From Oncomelania hupensis (Eukaryota; Mollusca; Gastropoda; Littorinimorpha; Pomatiopsidae): a stretch of DNA of 64,000 nucleotides. The stretch spans positions 11,319,812 to 11,383,811 of the forward strand of contig CM072512.1 of NCBI GenBank assembly GCA_036898135.1. Direction: 5' to 3'. The stretch's first letter is position 1; each line of letters begins with the position of its first letter. The position numbers and the translations under genes are program-made. The notes beneath the pieces were generated by a model that saw nothing but the letters and a program-made list of their open reading frames with translations, was not told the origin of the DNA and did not search any database. Positions 1 to 12,280 of this stretch are shown here, in pieces.

Positions 1-44
<44 letters not shown>
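1..44. repeat. (AC)n microsatellite at window edge
   Basis: This is a perfect AC dinucleotide run cut by the window start, so its full length is unknown. A similar CA tract precedes the second copy of the adjoining repeat near 1046-1070. Confidence 0.95.
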
Positions 45-46
<2 letters not shown>

Positions 47-241
47 ATAAGCCGATCAGTCTGGAACTTTACCAAAACAGGATACAATTGGGAAATGGTA
101 TTTGTCTCAGTGATATTTACAAATCAAATGTTGTATTTGATTTTTTTTTAAAATTAAGTAGATTTATGAATGATTTACAGGATTGATGGGTAATCTCCCC
201 TGCAGGATTGGTTTTATTCCTAGGGCAGCTTACTACACATG

Positions 242-794
242 TCCCCCGTGTTGGGGCCTGGTGTTCTGTATAAATAGTGTCCCCACTTTCTGGAAAGTTA
301 TTGCTTTAAACTCTCACTGTCGCTGTCTTTCTCCTTTGTTCTTTCTCATTCCTACTGTGTTCTATCAATCTATTATCTTCTTCGCTAGACCAGTCACCTA
401 CCTTTTTTTCTGGAAAACTCTCACAAAACTCCTCATTTGTGTATGAGGTCTGTTGGATCAGTTTGGGAATATTGGACGCTTTCTGCCTAATAGTGAATAG
501 GGCTTTCTATGATATTATTATTTAGCAATGTTAATATTTTATAATGATGTTTATATTCTATTTTGTTTTTGTAAAGGGGGGTTCAATAAATTAGAGTAAA
601 GCCTCAGCATCCCCTGCATGAGATGCCTTTATTGTAATGTGGCCAGTTAATGGATTGCCTTCGGTGTTACCGTTAAGTTGTTTCTGCAGATCTTTTTATA
701 AGGATCAGGGGTGAGACCTCTTTCAAACAATTTGTGGTCCTGATTCGGCTCTTAGCAGTCCACCAGACCCTATAAACACTGACTAACTAACTAA
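242..794 (+). mobile_element. 5'-truncated non-LTR-type retroelement, GGACC-tail family, 12-bp TSD
   Basis: A 553-bp insertion is flanked by the duplication TTACTACACATG at 230-241 and 795-806. It ends in a short A-rich tail of GACTAACTAACTAA type. Its 3' part (about 540-780) matches the insertions at 4844-5110, 7342-7515, 50663-50726 and 61698-61743. Shared features are the block CCCTGCATGAGATGCCTTTA, a CCTGATT-GGCTC core and an end resembling GTCCGCTGGACC. Variable TSD length, variable 5' ends and a constant 3' end are the marks of target-primed reverse transcription. No ORF survives, so the LINE clade is unresolved. Confidence 0.8.
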
Positions 795-938
795 TTACTA
801 CACATGTGTGTATAATTTACACACTTGTCTACCCAATTTTTCGAAAAATGGGGAATAGGTGATTTCTTGATATTTAGGGTTGTGTTATGCTGTTTTCTGG
901 TACAAAATATGATTTTTAAAAATTGGGAACATTTTTTC

Positions 939-977
939 CTCAACGACTTTCGAGTTACAGGATAGGATAGGACAGGA
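939..977 (+). mobile_element. Extremely short RTE-like LINE 3' tail insertion
   Basis: About 39 bp (CAACGACTTTCGAGTTACAG followed by GATAGGATAGGACAGG) match only the last bases and GGATA-repeat tail of the RTE-like LINE seen at 31500, 35465 and 47725. Repeat copy 2 lacks this block at the equivalent position near 1365, so it is an insertion. T-rich flanks hide any target duplication. Confidence 0.6.
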
Positions 978-1045
978 TTTTTTTTTCAAATACCCCATTT
1001 ATTACCAAGTTTATATGGAACAAATCCCCAGTTGTACGTGCGGTT

Positions 1046-1070
1046 ATACACTCACACACACACACACACA
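1046..1070. repeat. (CA)n microsatellite
   Basis: This short CA tract directly precedes repeat copy 2, just as the AC tract at 1-44 precedes copy 1. Confidence 0.85.
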
Positions 1071-1072
1071 TG

Positions 1073-1543
1073 TATATAAGCCAATCAATCATGAATGTTA
1101 CCAAAACTGGGTACAATTGGGCAAGGGACTCTTTCTCAGTGATATTTACAAATCAAATGTGTTGTATTTGATAAAATTAAGTACATTTATTAATAACATA
1201 TAAGATTGATGGGTAATCTGCCCTGCAAACTTGATTTTGTTCATAGTACAGCTTACTACAACAGTGTGTATAATTTACACACTTGTCTACTCCATTTTTC
1301 CAAAAATCGGGAAGACTGTTTTTGAGTTAAAAATATGGCTTAAAAATGAGGAAGATTTTTGCTTCCACATTTTTTTTAACTACCCCATTTGTTACCAAGC
1401 TTGTGTGAAAAAAAATCCCAGTTGTGCGGTTATACAAGCACACACGCTGAAAAAATCCCCATTTTTGCGGTTATACAAGCACACACACACGCCTCATACA
1501 CACGCACACACACAGACACACACACACAAAATGAATACCCATC
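1073..1543 (+). repeat. Local repeat copy 2 with CA-rich 3' part
   Basis: This is the uninterrupted counterpart of copy 1. After about 1400 it contains two short tandem blocks (AAAAATCCC-GTTGTGCGGTTATACAAGC and a related block) and then a CA-rich microsatellite at about 1481-1528. The ORFs here translate the CA repeat and are not credible genes. Confidence 0.65.
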
Positions 1544-2297
1544 TATTCACAACTTTCCGGCACCTCTCATAAAAACTCGTGGGTATCGCCATTATAAATT
1601 AAAACGAGGTTAGCATGAAACCAAGTTCCGGTCTAGCTTGTTTTTGCTTTTATCAAAGCTTGATGCGTGACTTTTAAATATGGCAAATTGCCGAAAACGA
1701 CGATTGTTAGAGCCAGAAAACGAGTGGGATAAGTATAAAAACGGTGGAGGAAGTACATGCTCAGTGAAAGGATGCAAAAAACAATCGTAGAGGCCTGTAT
1801 TTGTGGCGACTTCGGAGGTGCGTCGATCATCGACAGAAAGTGAAACAGGACCTGAAGACTCTTGTAGTTTTCCATAGCTTCGCCGTCGCAACCTTCACAA
1901 AACACGAAGTAACTGACTATTTTAGGCGAGCGTTGTGGCCAAGTGGGCTAAGGCGGGACTAACTTGCCTTGTTCACAAGCCAGAAACCAATGGCGCCTGA
2001 CAGGTGTGGGTTCGAACCAGCATCTGGGCGTTATGTTTTTCCGAATATTTTTCAAAAATTCACAAATAATGTTAGGTAGGTAGGGTTTAGGCGCGCCACT
2101 GGCGATAGAAAGGGATAATAAACTGCAGCAAACAAAATAAAAATATGTGAGGGTACGATATAGGTGGCCAGTGACACATGTTATTATTCTCGAATATTTG
2201 GAAATAACTCACTAAAACACGCGGAGAAAAAAAAACCGGAAGTATGTTTGATTGAGGGGATTCCCGTTGGTGCATAGGATAGCAGAAAAGTGTGAAT
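1544..2297 (+). mobile_element. 750-bp dispersed repeat, copy A, with tRNA-like module
   Basis: This 754-bp block is nearly identical to 25478-26224, differing by a few substitutions and small indels. It starts TTCACAACTTTCC (from about 1546) and ends in AGTGTGAA, giving imperfect inverted ends. Inside, at 1920-2040, lies a tRNA-like module with an A-box-like TGGCCAAGTGG (1936-1946) and B-box-like GGTTCGAACC (2009-2018). An ATG-led ORF at about 1680-1795 has a cysteine pair in CSVKGC and ends early; one extra A in copy B extends it. The superfamily is not recognised. It may be a composite of a SINE and a DNA-transposon derivative. Confidence 0.75.
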
Positions 2298-2882
2298 TAC
2301 TCAAGTATGTGGTAAGGGGATCGTTATTAGAGAATGATTGCAAATGGAAAGTTATTTTGAAACACTTGATTGACTCAGACTGCATCCAACAGCATTCGTT
2401 ATTGACGGCATTAGCTAGTGAATGCTTTGTAGCACCTGAGGACGGTGAGGACTGAAGACTATGTCCATAATGCGAAAGACGATGATGAGTATTTGCGGCT
2501 TGGATGATAGTGCTAAGACTGGAGTTGGCTATTAGCTACGGCCGAGTAGTATTGCTGGTGGCAGACGACACTTTGCTTGACACTGGAAGCGATTATTGTC
2601 CAATGGCAAATGGATGGAGCCAGCTGTGGCCCTGTATAACCAGCTGTTGGACTGACGCACATGCACGCAAGCACACACATGGCGCGCAAACACACACATA
2701 CACACACATAAATACACTCTCTCCCTCTCTATTACTCTCTCCTCTCTGCCCCTCTTTCTCTCTCACCTCCCCCCCCCTCTCTGCCCTATGAGATGCACAC
2801 ACCTGCGATATGTACAGTAGATACTAACTTGCTTCAAATCCGAGTTGGTGTGTTATTAATAAAATTGCTGCCGTGCATGACT

Positions 2883-2886
<4 letters not shown>
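2298..2886. other. No gene recognised; CA/CT-rich tract
   Basis: There is no convincing exon. A 67-codon ORF (2252-2455) begins in the dispersed repeat and has no recognisable motif. CA and CT microsatellite patches lie at about 2656-2790. Confidence 0.6.
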
Positions 2887-3779
<893 letters not shown>

Positions 3780-4290
3780 CTCCTTGGGATGAGAGTATAA
3801 ACTGAGGTCTGGACTGGTCTGTGCAGGCACGCATTCCGTCGCGCGGACTTTTGAAAGATCCCGACGCTCATAGACGAGTGAGTGGCAGCTTCATAAAATA
3901 CATCCAGCAAGAGCCAAGTCTCTTTTATTCCCCATCCCCCAGTCGTTTTGGAGTGTGCTCAGTTGGCCGAGGAGTCAAGACGATGGTCTAAAGCAGGATG
4001 TGGGTGTCTTTGGGCGGCGAGGGGCCGGGTAGCTCAGTTGGTAAGAGCGTCTTGCTAGTAACCGAAAGGTCGCTGGTTCGAATCCCGGATTGGTCAACGT
4101 GTGATCATATTATTTTCCCCTTTACCAACAACTGGCCCGCTGGTGTCAGTATAAATCGGTCCAGTAGTCACCTATATGCGAAAGTGTCGTGTGACTATAA
4201 TCTACAAACAACATCTTTGGGCGGCTTGAGTTAGATCCAATATTGAACAGCGCCTTGAGCAGTTGTCGAGCTGAAAAAGTGCTGTATACG
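3780..4290 (+). mobile_element. Long SINE (family B) 3' part, split by a second SINE
   Basis: Segments 3780-4018 and 4226-4290 match the body and tail of the SINE at 18178-18585 and at 51614-51930 plus 59163-59262. Shared motifs are GATGAGAGTATAAAC, GACGCTCAT, a GGGCGGC(TTGAGTTAGATCC) block and a GCGCCTTGAGCAG...GAAAAAG-GCT tail. The tRNA-like head is not visible here. A 195-bp tRNA-SINE is inserted at 4019-4213. Confidence 0.75.
4019..4213 (+). mobile_element. tRNA-derived SINE (family A), 12-bp TSD
   Basis: A 195-bp insertion is bounded by TCTTTGGGCGGC at 4007-4018 and 4214-4225. The head is strongly tRNA-like, with A box TAGCTCAGTTGG (4030-4041) and B box GGTTCGAATCC (4075-4085), an internal RNA polymerase III promoter. 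The body holds TGTGATCATATTATTTTCCC and the 3' end is ACAA-rich. Further copies are at 17363-17560 and 26380-26571. It is not a working tRNA gene, because it is followed by a constant SINE body and flanked by a TSD. Confidence 0.9.
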
Positions 4291-4612
4291 AACAATATTT
4301 TGTTTTTCTTGTTGTGATTTTTGAAAAAAATCCAATAGAACAGAAAGGGTTAAGGGTACAGGAGGAGTATTGATGACAATTTGAGATGTAATATAGTTTG
4401 ACTACCGGGAAACTGTACGTAGAGTAATGTAGTGGAGGGGAAACTTGGCATAACCAGTAGAGTGTTGCCTGCTGTAGTATTGGTGGCTGACTTTAGCGAA
4501 GGTGAGAGCAGGGATTGTACATTTGACCAGAGAGCGTTGCCGTAGGAGACTACGCAATGGAAACTTCATCTTTGTCCAACTTGTTCTCCCTTCTGGTAGA
4601 CGAACATTCCAG

Positions 4613-4634
4613 CACACACACACACACACGCGCG

Positions 4635-4675
<41 letters not shown>

Positions 4676-4684
4676 ACACACACT
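4613..4684. repeat. (AC)n microsatellite
   Basis: About 70 bp of AC repeat carry a GCGCGC interruption near 4629. The preceding 4291-4612 shows no recognisable gene. Confidence 0.95.
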
Positions 4685-4843
4685 CAAAACGCATAAACAG
4701 ACTAAAACACCAAGTTTTGTCCTGTTGACAGTATTTAGAAATATGGGGAGCAGTAGTGAAATGATTTTAATTCTATCGTCAAGGGGAAAGACATGTCACA
4801 GAAGGCTTTGCTCCAAGGTTTGTTGCACCTACTACGCCTGAAC

Positions 4844-5110
4844 TATGTATATGTTTTGTTGATAATTTATAATGATGTTTGTATTATATTTTGTTTTTGT
4901 AACCGGGGGTTCGAGTAGTTGGGGTAAAGCCTCAGCCGTCCCCTGCGTGGGATGTCTTTATTGTAAAGTGACTGGCCGGTGGAGGGCATTCAATTTTCCC
5001 ACTAGGGTTGTTTCAGCAGATCTTTTATGCGGATCGGGGGTTGTCCGGTCCTGATTTGGCTCGGAAGAGTCCGCTGGACCTAAAGCAACAATCAATCAAT
5101 AAATCAATCA
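4844..5110 (+). mobile_element. GGACC-tail family retroinsertion, 13-bp TSD
   Basis: A 267-bp insertion lies between ACTACGCCTGAAC at 4831-4843 and 5111-5123. It aligns with the 3' half of the insertion at 242-794 and ends in GTCCGCTGGACCTAAAGCAA followed by an ATCA-type tail. Perfect TSDs and 5' truncation indicate LINE-type retrotransposition. Confidence 0.85.
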
Positions 5111-5257
5111 ACTACGCCTGAACGACATAATCAATGTATCTCTTTTCCGTCTTCCTGTTCCTGCCTCGTCCCGTTTACTCCATTATTTTACGATCATTCT
5201 GCACTCTTATTCAGTATACAATAAATAAGAAGAAAGAAATAAAGCTTCTAATTCTTC

Positions 5258-5259
5258 CC

Positions 5260-5286
<27 letters not shown>
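5258..5286. repeat. (CT)n microsatellite
   Basis: A short CT tract is followed by CCCT-rich sequence. The surrounding 5124-5590 holds no recognisable gene. Confidence 0.9.
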
Positions 5287-5290
<4 letters not shown>

Positions 5291-5591
5291 CTCCCTCCCT
5301 CCCTCCCCAATCCATCTTCTCCTTTCCATGTTTCAGCATCGTTACGTTATGGTGGAGAGGCAGGGTGTGAGAGCGGGTGTCCAATTTAGCCATCGATCTG
5401 TATGTGGTTCCACTTACACATCCCCTCCCTAGTGTGGCCAGTAGATGTCTTGTTTGTCTGACTGCGGTATGACAACTCTCATGTGTCTGACGGCTGGATG
5501 GCCCTTCGGCTCTCGTCTTTGGCTTGACTGCTGAATGGCTATCGTGGTCTGGCCAGTTCTTCTGTGTATTTATTTGTCTGTGTGGCCACCA

Positions 5592-5593
5592 GC

Positions 5594-5631
<38 letters not shown>

Positions 5632-5632
5632 T
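5592..5632. repeat. (TTG)n microsatellite
   Basis: Thirteen or so TTG/GTT units read as polyglutamine on the minus strand (ORF at 5539-5835). Nothing else in that ORF supports a protein. Confidence 0.95.
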
Positions 5633-7341
5633 GTCTGCCTGCGTGAAACGCGGTGGTTGATGAGCCGTGGCCAAGCCGACACCTGTGCTACCAGCGAGCA
5701 GGGTCTTGCAGGGTGACCGATGACTACTACTACAGGATGCGTGCCATGCGGTTGACGGTGTGCCGTGTCTCGTTCAGTGCTGATGTTTGCCTTGTTGTGC
5801 GTTCCTTCTTCCTTGTTTATCCAGCCATTGCACAAAGCCGCTTTACGAGTCTAGTGGTGTAGTGCCAGCCTGATCGATAGCTGCGCGTCTTCAATGAGGC
5901 CCTGACGTTGGTGCTGCTGCTGTTTCCACACGACTGCAAATTGTGCCATCGATTGCTTCGCTACTTCACTCGCTTTTTGTTTTGTTTTTTTTTTCTCGCC
6001 CGCTGTGGCCACTGGGGCTAAAGAGGATTGTGTACTGCGTGATGTTTAGTGAACACATTCCCTCCGTTGTTTTCTACTTTCAGTTCTATTTTGTTTGCGT
6101 GTGATGAAGCCGTTGGCAGTAGGGAGAGTGGTGTGCCCTTGCTAGAACTGTCATGGCGGACAGGGAGGAGAGCGGTGCGGTCTGGCATCGTCGTCAGGGA
6201 CACCTTGATGTCCCTCCCGACCTTCCCTTCTGGATTTGAGTAGACGATTGACCAGGTAAATGACCGTTTCAGAGTCTGGTCGTACCGACCTCCGACTAAG
6301 GTAGACAGTGTGTGTAAATTTCAGGGATAAGACTGCCTGTATGTCCAGCCGTGTCCATCTTTATTAAACATAAATTATCCACGAGCTTTCTGTTTGGGTA
6401 ACATTTTCTACCTACATAATGAAAAGCAACGCCAATGGGCGTCCAAATGGAGACCAGAACGATAGCCGCATGGTCAGGTCAGCAGGGTAGATAGATAATC
6501 AATGCTTATAGGGTTTATTATTGTCAGCAGGGTATGCCTGCATTTCCTTAACATTCGTGTTGCACTGCATGGTAGGTTTCTTTGCAAAGGTGGGAAACTT
6601 TTTAGGAGCTGTGTTGTTTTCTGTGATTGAAATTTGGTAGTTCGCAGCTGTTGTGCCTTGTGTAAAGTTGGCATTGTCAGGTCTGAGATAATGTGTGTTT
6701 ACTCGGGGCTTATCTTATCCTACAAAGTCTCAAGTGTGCTCGGTGTCCTTAGGACGAGACAACTCAGTTTGAAGTCATACGATAAGGCTTTTCCTCTTTG
6801 ACTAGATCACGCATACAGTTGCCGCTGTAATGCTGCTTGACTCAACTACTGCTATCTTGCTTATTACCCCGATATCAGGTTGTGTGAGTAAGTGGGATTT
6901 ATATATGTATATATTTTATTCGCTAAATTGTTTTTCGAGGACATTATATGTCACTTAAAAGACTACCCTTTCTCTCACGTATGTTGTGTGTGTATATATA
7001 CCAATTGGATCTGAAATTTTGTTCGTATTTGTTTTTTGATTGATGTCAGGCATTTTGTTCTTCTATAAATCTGTCTCAATACCAATTACGCAGTGAGTAG
7101 AGTGTTGTGTCCATATTATCGGCTGAAGTTGGCTGAAAGAATTTTCCAGTGGTTTAGTGTAGTTTTATATTTTGGTTAAAATGATGCTTTTTTTTTTTTG
7201 CTTTTTTTTTACTCAACAAATTTGTATTATTCATGTATTATATCAGCTGAATTTGAAGTTTGTAGCTCATAGTTTTATTGCTTGGCATTAATTTTGTTGG
7301 AAAAATATTCTAGAGGTTAGGTAAGGTATTCATTGCTTACA
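5633..7341. other. No gene recognised
   Basis: This is AT-rich sequence with poly-T runs. No protein motif, splice-bounded exon or repeat with a partner in the window was found. It is compatible with intron or intergenic DNA. Confidence 0.5.
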
Positions 7342-7515
7342 GGGTCCAGCGGACTGCAAAGAGCCGAATCAGGACCACAAAATCAGGACCGCAACTTGGT
7401 TAAAAGAGGACTCACCCCTGATCTGTATAAAACCTGAAAAAATCTTGGTAACACTGAAAGCATTCCACCAGCCGGTCACTTTTCAATAAAGGCATCCCAT
7501 GCAGCGGACGCTCTA
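7342..7515 (-). mobile_element. GGACC-tail family fragment
   Basis: On the minus strand this matches the 3' portion of the 242-794 element: the GCATGGGATGCCTTTATTG block, GATCAGGGGTGAGTCC, two GGTCCTGATT copies and the end GTCCGCTGGACCCTG. The GGTCCTGATT core is duplicated here. No clear target duplication was found. Confidence 0.7.
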
Positions 7516-9448
7516 ATATTATAGAGGATGGAGGCGATTGAAGATGAAGGTTAAATGAAGGCACAGTGATGTTGCTAGAAATTTTCGTCATAGGCCATTT
7601 GGCCGATTCCGTTACAAACCTTAAGGACATTTTGAAAATCTTTCGGCCATTATTTTGAATGACAAAAATGTTGCAACTAATACCACACACAGAACACTGA
7701 TGAAAAAAAGTTTCATTTACATTTATTAAGTACAAAACAATATAAAACTTGATGAAATGACTAGAATGGATGACTAATAAACTCTTCAACTGAACTGTGA
7801 ACTTAGATGAATCCCTGATGCAAACACACACACACACACAAAAATTAAACGTACTGGCATGACACCTGACATGATAGTCATGTCCTCAATCTCTGATGAC
7901 ATGCTTCTTGGTTTACACTTTAAACCTTTCTGAGTTTAGTCTTCTCCCACACAGACAGTGCTTTGTAGGGGTCAATGTTTCCCTAATGCATCAGCACTCT
8001 CAAGAGCATGTCCTGGTTTTCAGATGTTTTCAGATAAGTTTCGATTTCTTTTTCGGCGGCATTTCGAAAACGAAAAGTGTTATTGCCGGAAGCATGCCGT
8101 TCGCAACAAGGGGAGTTACTCTAACTCTCTCTGCTGATGCATGTGTGTCGTCTTCTTGGCGCTTCCGATACGCGATGTTCAACAATAACTGATAACACCT
8201 TTATTTATCCGATAGGAATTAATATGGCCAGAAGCAATAACAACGCAACAGACATGAGACAAGCAAACACAAAACGGACAAAGGGTGGCCGATTGAGGCG
8301 TAAAACCTTAGGACAGTGGGCCGATCGGAACATGACTCTTTCGGACATTTTGGAATTTTATCGGTGAATGGCCGATTTGCCGATGAAAACGACATCACTG
8401 AAGGCATGAAGATGGGCATTACTAGTGGAACGACATTGAGACAAATTTACAGATATATTTTCATCTGTCTCCAAACCGTGTGTATGATGGTGAGCACACT
8501 GCAGTTGGCCTCCGTATTACTTATTGACTTGAGATAAGATGATTAAAAGGTTTTCGTGTGACCTTGTAATTAGTGTAGCTCTTTATCCAGTATAAAGAAA
8601 TTTATGGAAATGTGGCTAACTGGCATTTTATTTTGTCTGGATGGAAGACCAAGTATCAAGCTAAGATTCGCTTGCCGTTTGTAAAGACGAGCCACCGGCA
8701 GAATGTACCTACTAGTCACATCACGGGATTGTTAGTGAAGTATACAATCTCTTTACGAGGTGTTTTGAACAGGTGCATCGTGTGCTGATTGAGCTAGTTT
8801 TTGCTTGAACAAATGTATATGATTTTTTTTTTAACCGTTTAGGTAAGCTCCTCGTTAGGTATTTGACTAAACTATGGTTTTGGATTTAACTAAGCGGGAA
8901 GATTTGTATCAGTTTGGCTAACTAGAAGTTTTTTTGTCTTGATTGCGGAGCGAGTACCTACAAAAGAGGAACTGGCTGTAAAACCAAATCTGTTGCAATT
9001 TGTACATTGGACTTGTTAGTCTGGCTTGTCACCGGGTGTTTTGCCTACGTGGACTTCGGCCTTTGTTCTTCGTAGACTAGTAAACCTAGCTTCAGCTTAT
9101 CAACTGAGCAGTTCTGTAATCTCTTTAGGTAAATCGGTGTTAGACATTTTGGCTTAATAACAGACTAAAGATTAGCTTGTTAATTATGTCAAATATTATA
9201 TCTTGCCAGATGTGTATATATATAAATAATTACTTTTTTCCCGCTATAAATATACTTACTTTTTTCCCTTCTATTTTTGTAGCGAAATACATGCTGTACT
9301 AACTGTGATGTTGTATTGTATGTTCCGTTTACTGGTAATTCTTTGATGAAGCATTTAGCAAAGTACATGTTTTGGATTCTTCGTAGTTGAACGCGCGACT
9401 AGGTGCATTTTGTTTGGCTCTAATGACCAACAGCTCGGTGCAATGGCT
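7516..9448. other. No gene recognised
   Basis: This is AT-rich sequence with a small CA tract at 7824-7842. Two segments (7590-7655 and 8290-8385) share GGCCGAT and GGACATTTTG-type wording and may be diverged copies of one repeat. ORFs of 66-141 codons have no recognisable domains, and the largest (7412-7837, minus) runs into the retroelement fragment. Confidence 0.45.
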
Positions 9449-10080
9449 TACTGTGTTTTGACGTACTTCCTAGTGCGTCCAGTCGCGTTTTGACGTACTG
9501 TGGGGCATTTTCGCTATTGTTGCCAACGGTATTCTGACGTACTGTGGGGGACATTTGCGCTATTGTTGCCTGTAGTGTTCTGACGTACCGTAGGGACATT
9601 TCACCTATTGTTGCCTGTAGTGTTCTGACGTACTGTGGGGACATTTCCCCTATTGTTGCCTATAATGTTCTGACGTACTGTGGGGACATTTCCCCTATTG
9701 TTGCCTATAATGTTCTGACGTACTGTGGGGACATTTCACCTATTGTTGCCTATAATGTTCTGACGTACTGTGGGGGACATTTGCGCTATTGTTGCCTGTA
9801 GTGTTCTGACGTACTGTGGGGACATTTCACCTATTGTTGCCTGTAGTGTTCTGACGTACTGTGGGGACATTTCACCTATTGTTGCCTGTAGTGTTCTGAC
9901 GTACTGTGGGGACATTTCCCCTATTGTTGCCTATAATGTTCTGACGTACTGTGGGGGACATTTGCGCTATTATTGCCAGTAGTGTTCTGACGTACTGTGG
10001 GGCATTGTTGCCAGTAGTGTTTTGACGCGGTACTGTGGTGCATTTCCGGTATTGTTGCCAGTATTATTCTGAAGTACAGT
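9449..10080. repeat. 45-bp minisatellite array
   Basis: About 13-14 units of 45 bp are built on TTCTGACGTACTGTGGGGAC followed by ATTTC-CCTATTGTTGCCT. The central units (about 9600-9960) are highly similar and the edge units are diverged and shortened. Because 45 is a multiple of three, the array reads as a 15-residue repeat in one frame (9544-9801 and 9770-9982), with a one-base G expansion moving the frame. It has no spacer/repeat structure of a CRISPR array. Confidence 0.93.
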
Positions 10081-11935
10081 GGGCGGCATTTTTGTCATTG
10101 TTTCTACTAGTGTTCAGAGCGGTGTTTTCGTTGTTTGTTTGTTTTGTGTTTAAAGACAGCCAAGGTTCGACCACAAACTTGTGTACATGCTGGGTCTCGC
10201 TAGAAACTAAAAGCTGTGAGCATTTCATTAATCTGTTTAAGGCGCTATTAGAAAAAAAAAAGGTAGTCCAAAACTGTATTTTGAAGTTAAAGCCTGGGCA
10301 AAAAAGGGAAAGGTTGGCATGGTTGTACGTACCAGTAACCTTTCTGTGTTTAGGGCTACATAGCATTTCAAACGTCTTTCATTTGAGATTCATTTAAGAT
10401 ATAATTATGTGCCTGTAAACTCATTTACGAAATGAGTTGCTTTAAAAAAAAAAAAAAGCAATAACAACTACGTCAACCACATCAACACATATCTGTTGTA
10501 CTTTTTTGTGGCCAGAGGTAGATAAAACTGAATCGGAATAGAAGTATTGTCGCTGTTACCTGGCTGTAATTGTTTTATTGGGATTGTAACAGCTGCATGG
10601 CGGACTGTGTGTGTATGATTGTGTATGATTTTGTGTACTACTACTAGTGACTCGGGCAACGAAAATACCAAACGTTACAGCAGATATTACAATTGCAATG
10701 CGATGCAGAAAATTCATCGTCGTCGTCGCTGTCATCCCTTCCTCCTCTTCCTCCTCCTCATCATCACCACCCCATCGTCATCGTTACCGTCGTTGTAATT
10801 ATCATCTTTATCGTCGTTATCATCACCATCATCATCAGCAGCAGCTGCATCAGTACTGTTTGTGAACTTGTTTCTGTTACAATGAACCGAGTTATGCAGA
10901 ACCAAATTGCAATAATAATTATAGGCAAATGTGAAATCAATATGATTGAGCATGTTTTTATTTATTTACATGTATTTATTTATTTATTTTTAATCAGACC
11001 GGTGTTATGCAAGAAGCATATAGAACAAATGCTAAACAGCAGCCATTTAGTAATGGTATTGTGTCACAGATCAGCAATTATACGTGAAATACCGTAGGAT
11101 CTTTAGACCATTGATGCGAACGCAGTGTGTCGTGCGAGCTACACCTGAGTCATATTTAGGTTTGAGGTGTCAGTTGCGAAATAGGAGCTGTGTAATGCAA
11201 ACACAAGCATAAATTAAATAGGCCTAATGTGCACATTTTATGAAGCAAAAAATAGTCTGAGTCTGAGTCATAGTCATCAAGGATGATTGATTAATGATAT
11301 TCACTTGTAAGAAACCCCCAAAAATAAATAAATTAATTAATAAAATAAAAATAACAATAATAATAAAATTAAATTAAATTAAATTTCTACTACAGCTATC
11401 CTGATAGGTAGTACGCATATAGCGAAATAAGCTTGTGCCAATATGTGGTATTCATATAGCTTAACACGCTTGTTTTTGACGCAGTAATGGGATACGTACT
11501 GGATTAGGTAGAGATGGTGAACGAACACTAAACCATGAAGATGGAATAGAATAAGCAATCAATATTCGCTGTCAAGGGTCAAGGTTTTGTTCTTCTTCTT
11601 ACATACAGGAGGGAAAATTAATGGAAAAGCTGTTTTTTGCACCCAGCAGAAGGACTGTATTACAGACAGTGAGAGCAGCAGCGGCAACAACAACAACAAG
11701 AAACAACAACGCCGTAAATTACAAGCAGCGGTAATTAGTACCGTCATTATGATGCAGTTCCAAGCATAATGTGTCAGAAGTAGTCCAAGTTGTGTAAGTT
11801 TGGCAGTTCTGAAGCTTTGGCACCTTGACAAAAATAGGATGGTATACATGTTCGTTTCTGTATCTTTGGAGATGTGACGCTACTCATGAACAAAATCCTT
11901 TCGTATGCTGAATAAATAAATAAATAGTGTATGCT
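10081..11935. other. No gene recognised; simple-sequence patches
   Basis: An A run lies at 10444-10456. A degenerate TCC/ATC/CGT-rich tract at about 10720-10860 gives His/Arg-rich and Asp-rich ORFs that are not credible genes. TTTA and AAATTA patches occur at 10955-10990 and 11320-11390. Confidence 0.5.
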
Positions 11936-12280
11936 CTTAGGTGTTCCAAACAGCAGTGTCTGCTCTAAAGCATTCTGAGCAATATTGGCTACTCTGGTGT
12001 GCTCTGAACCACAACAAAAAGTATTGTGTGCTCTGATGTTCTAAGAGCAACAAAAAATATTGTGTGCTCTGGTGTGCTCTGAACAGCAATGTATGCTCTG
12101 AACACAAGTGTATGTTCTGGAGTGCTCTAGTGTCTGCTCTGCAGATGTGAACAATGGGAACAATGGTATATGCTCTGAACCATACTGTGTGTGTGTTTAT
12201 ATGTTGTATTGTCTGATACGTTACGAACAATAATGGTTGTCACCCAGAAGTACTTTGCAGTGCTCTGAATAGTTTTTTAT
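11936..12280. repeat. Degenerate TGCTCTG-rich tandem region
   Basis: The heptamer TGCTCTG or close variants recurs about a dozen times with irregular spacing and GAAC/CAGCAATGT partners. It gives a 97-codon minus-strand ORF with repeated wording (11937-12230). It looks like a decayed minisatellite. Confidence 0.6.

Larger units (their letters stand above)
45..1014 (+). repeat. Local repeat copy 1, interrupted by two retroinsertions
   Basis: The outer parts (about 45-241 and 795-1014) align with 1073-1400. Both copies follow a CA tract and share blocks such as CAGTGATATTTACAAATCAA and TATAATTTACACACTTGTCT. Copy 1 is split by the insertion at 242-794, and a short LINE tail sits at about 939-977. 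The function is unknown. The arrangement looks like an old local duplication about 1 kb apart. An ORF at 183-446 spans an insertion junction and is not a credible gene. Confidence 0.7.

Noticed and set aside
4028..4090. Functional tRNA gene
   Set aside because: A and B boxes are present, but the same tRNA-like head with the same downstream body recurs at 17363-17560 and 26380-26571 with flanking TSDs, so it is a SINE.
9449..10080. Possible CRISPR array
   Set aside because: Units are contiguous 45-bp tandem copies without unique spacers, in a eukaryotic context with no cas genes. The same applies to the 22-bp array at 63602-64000.
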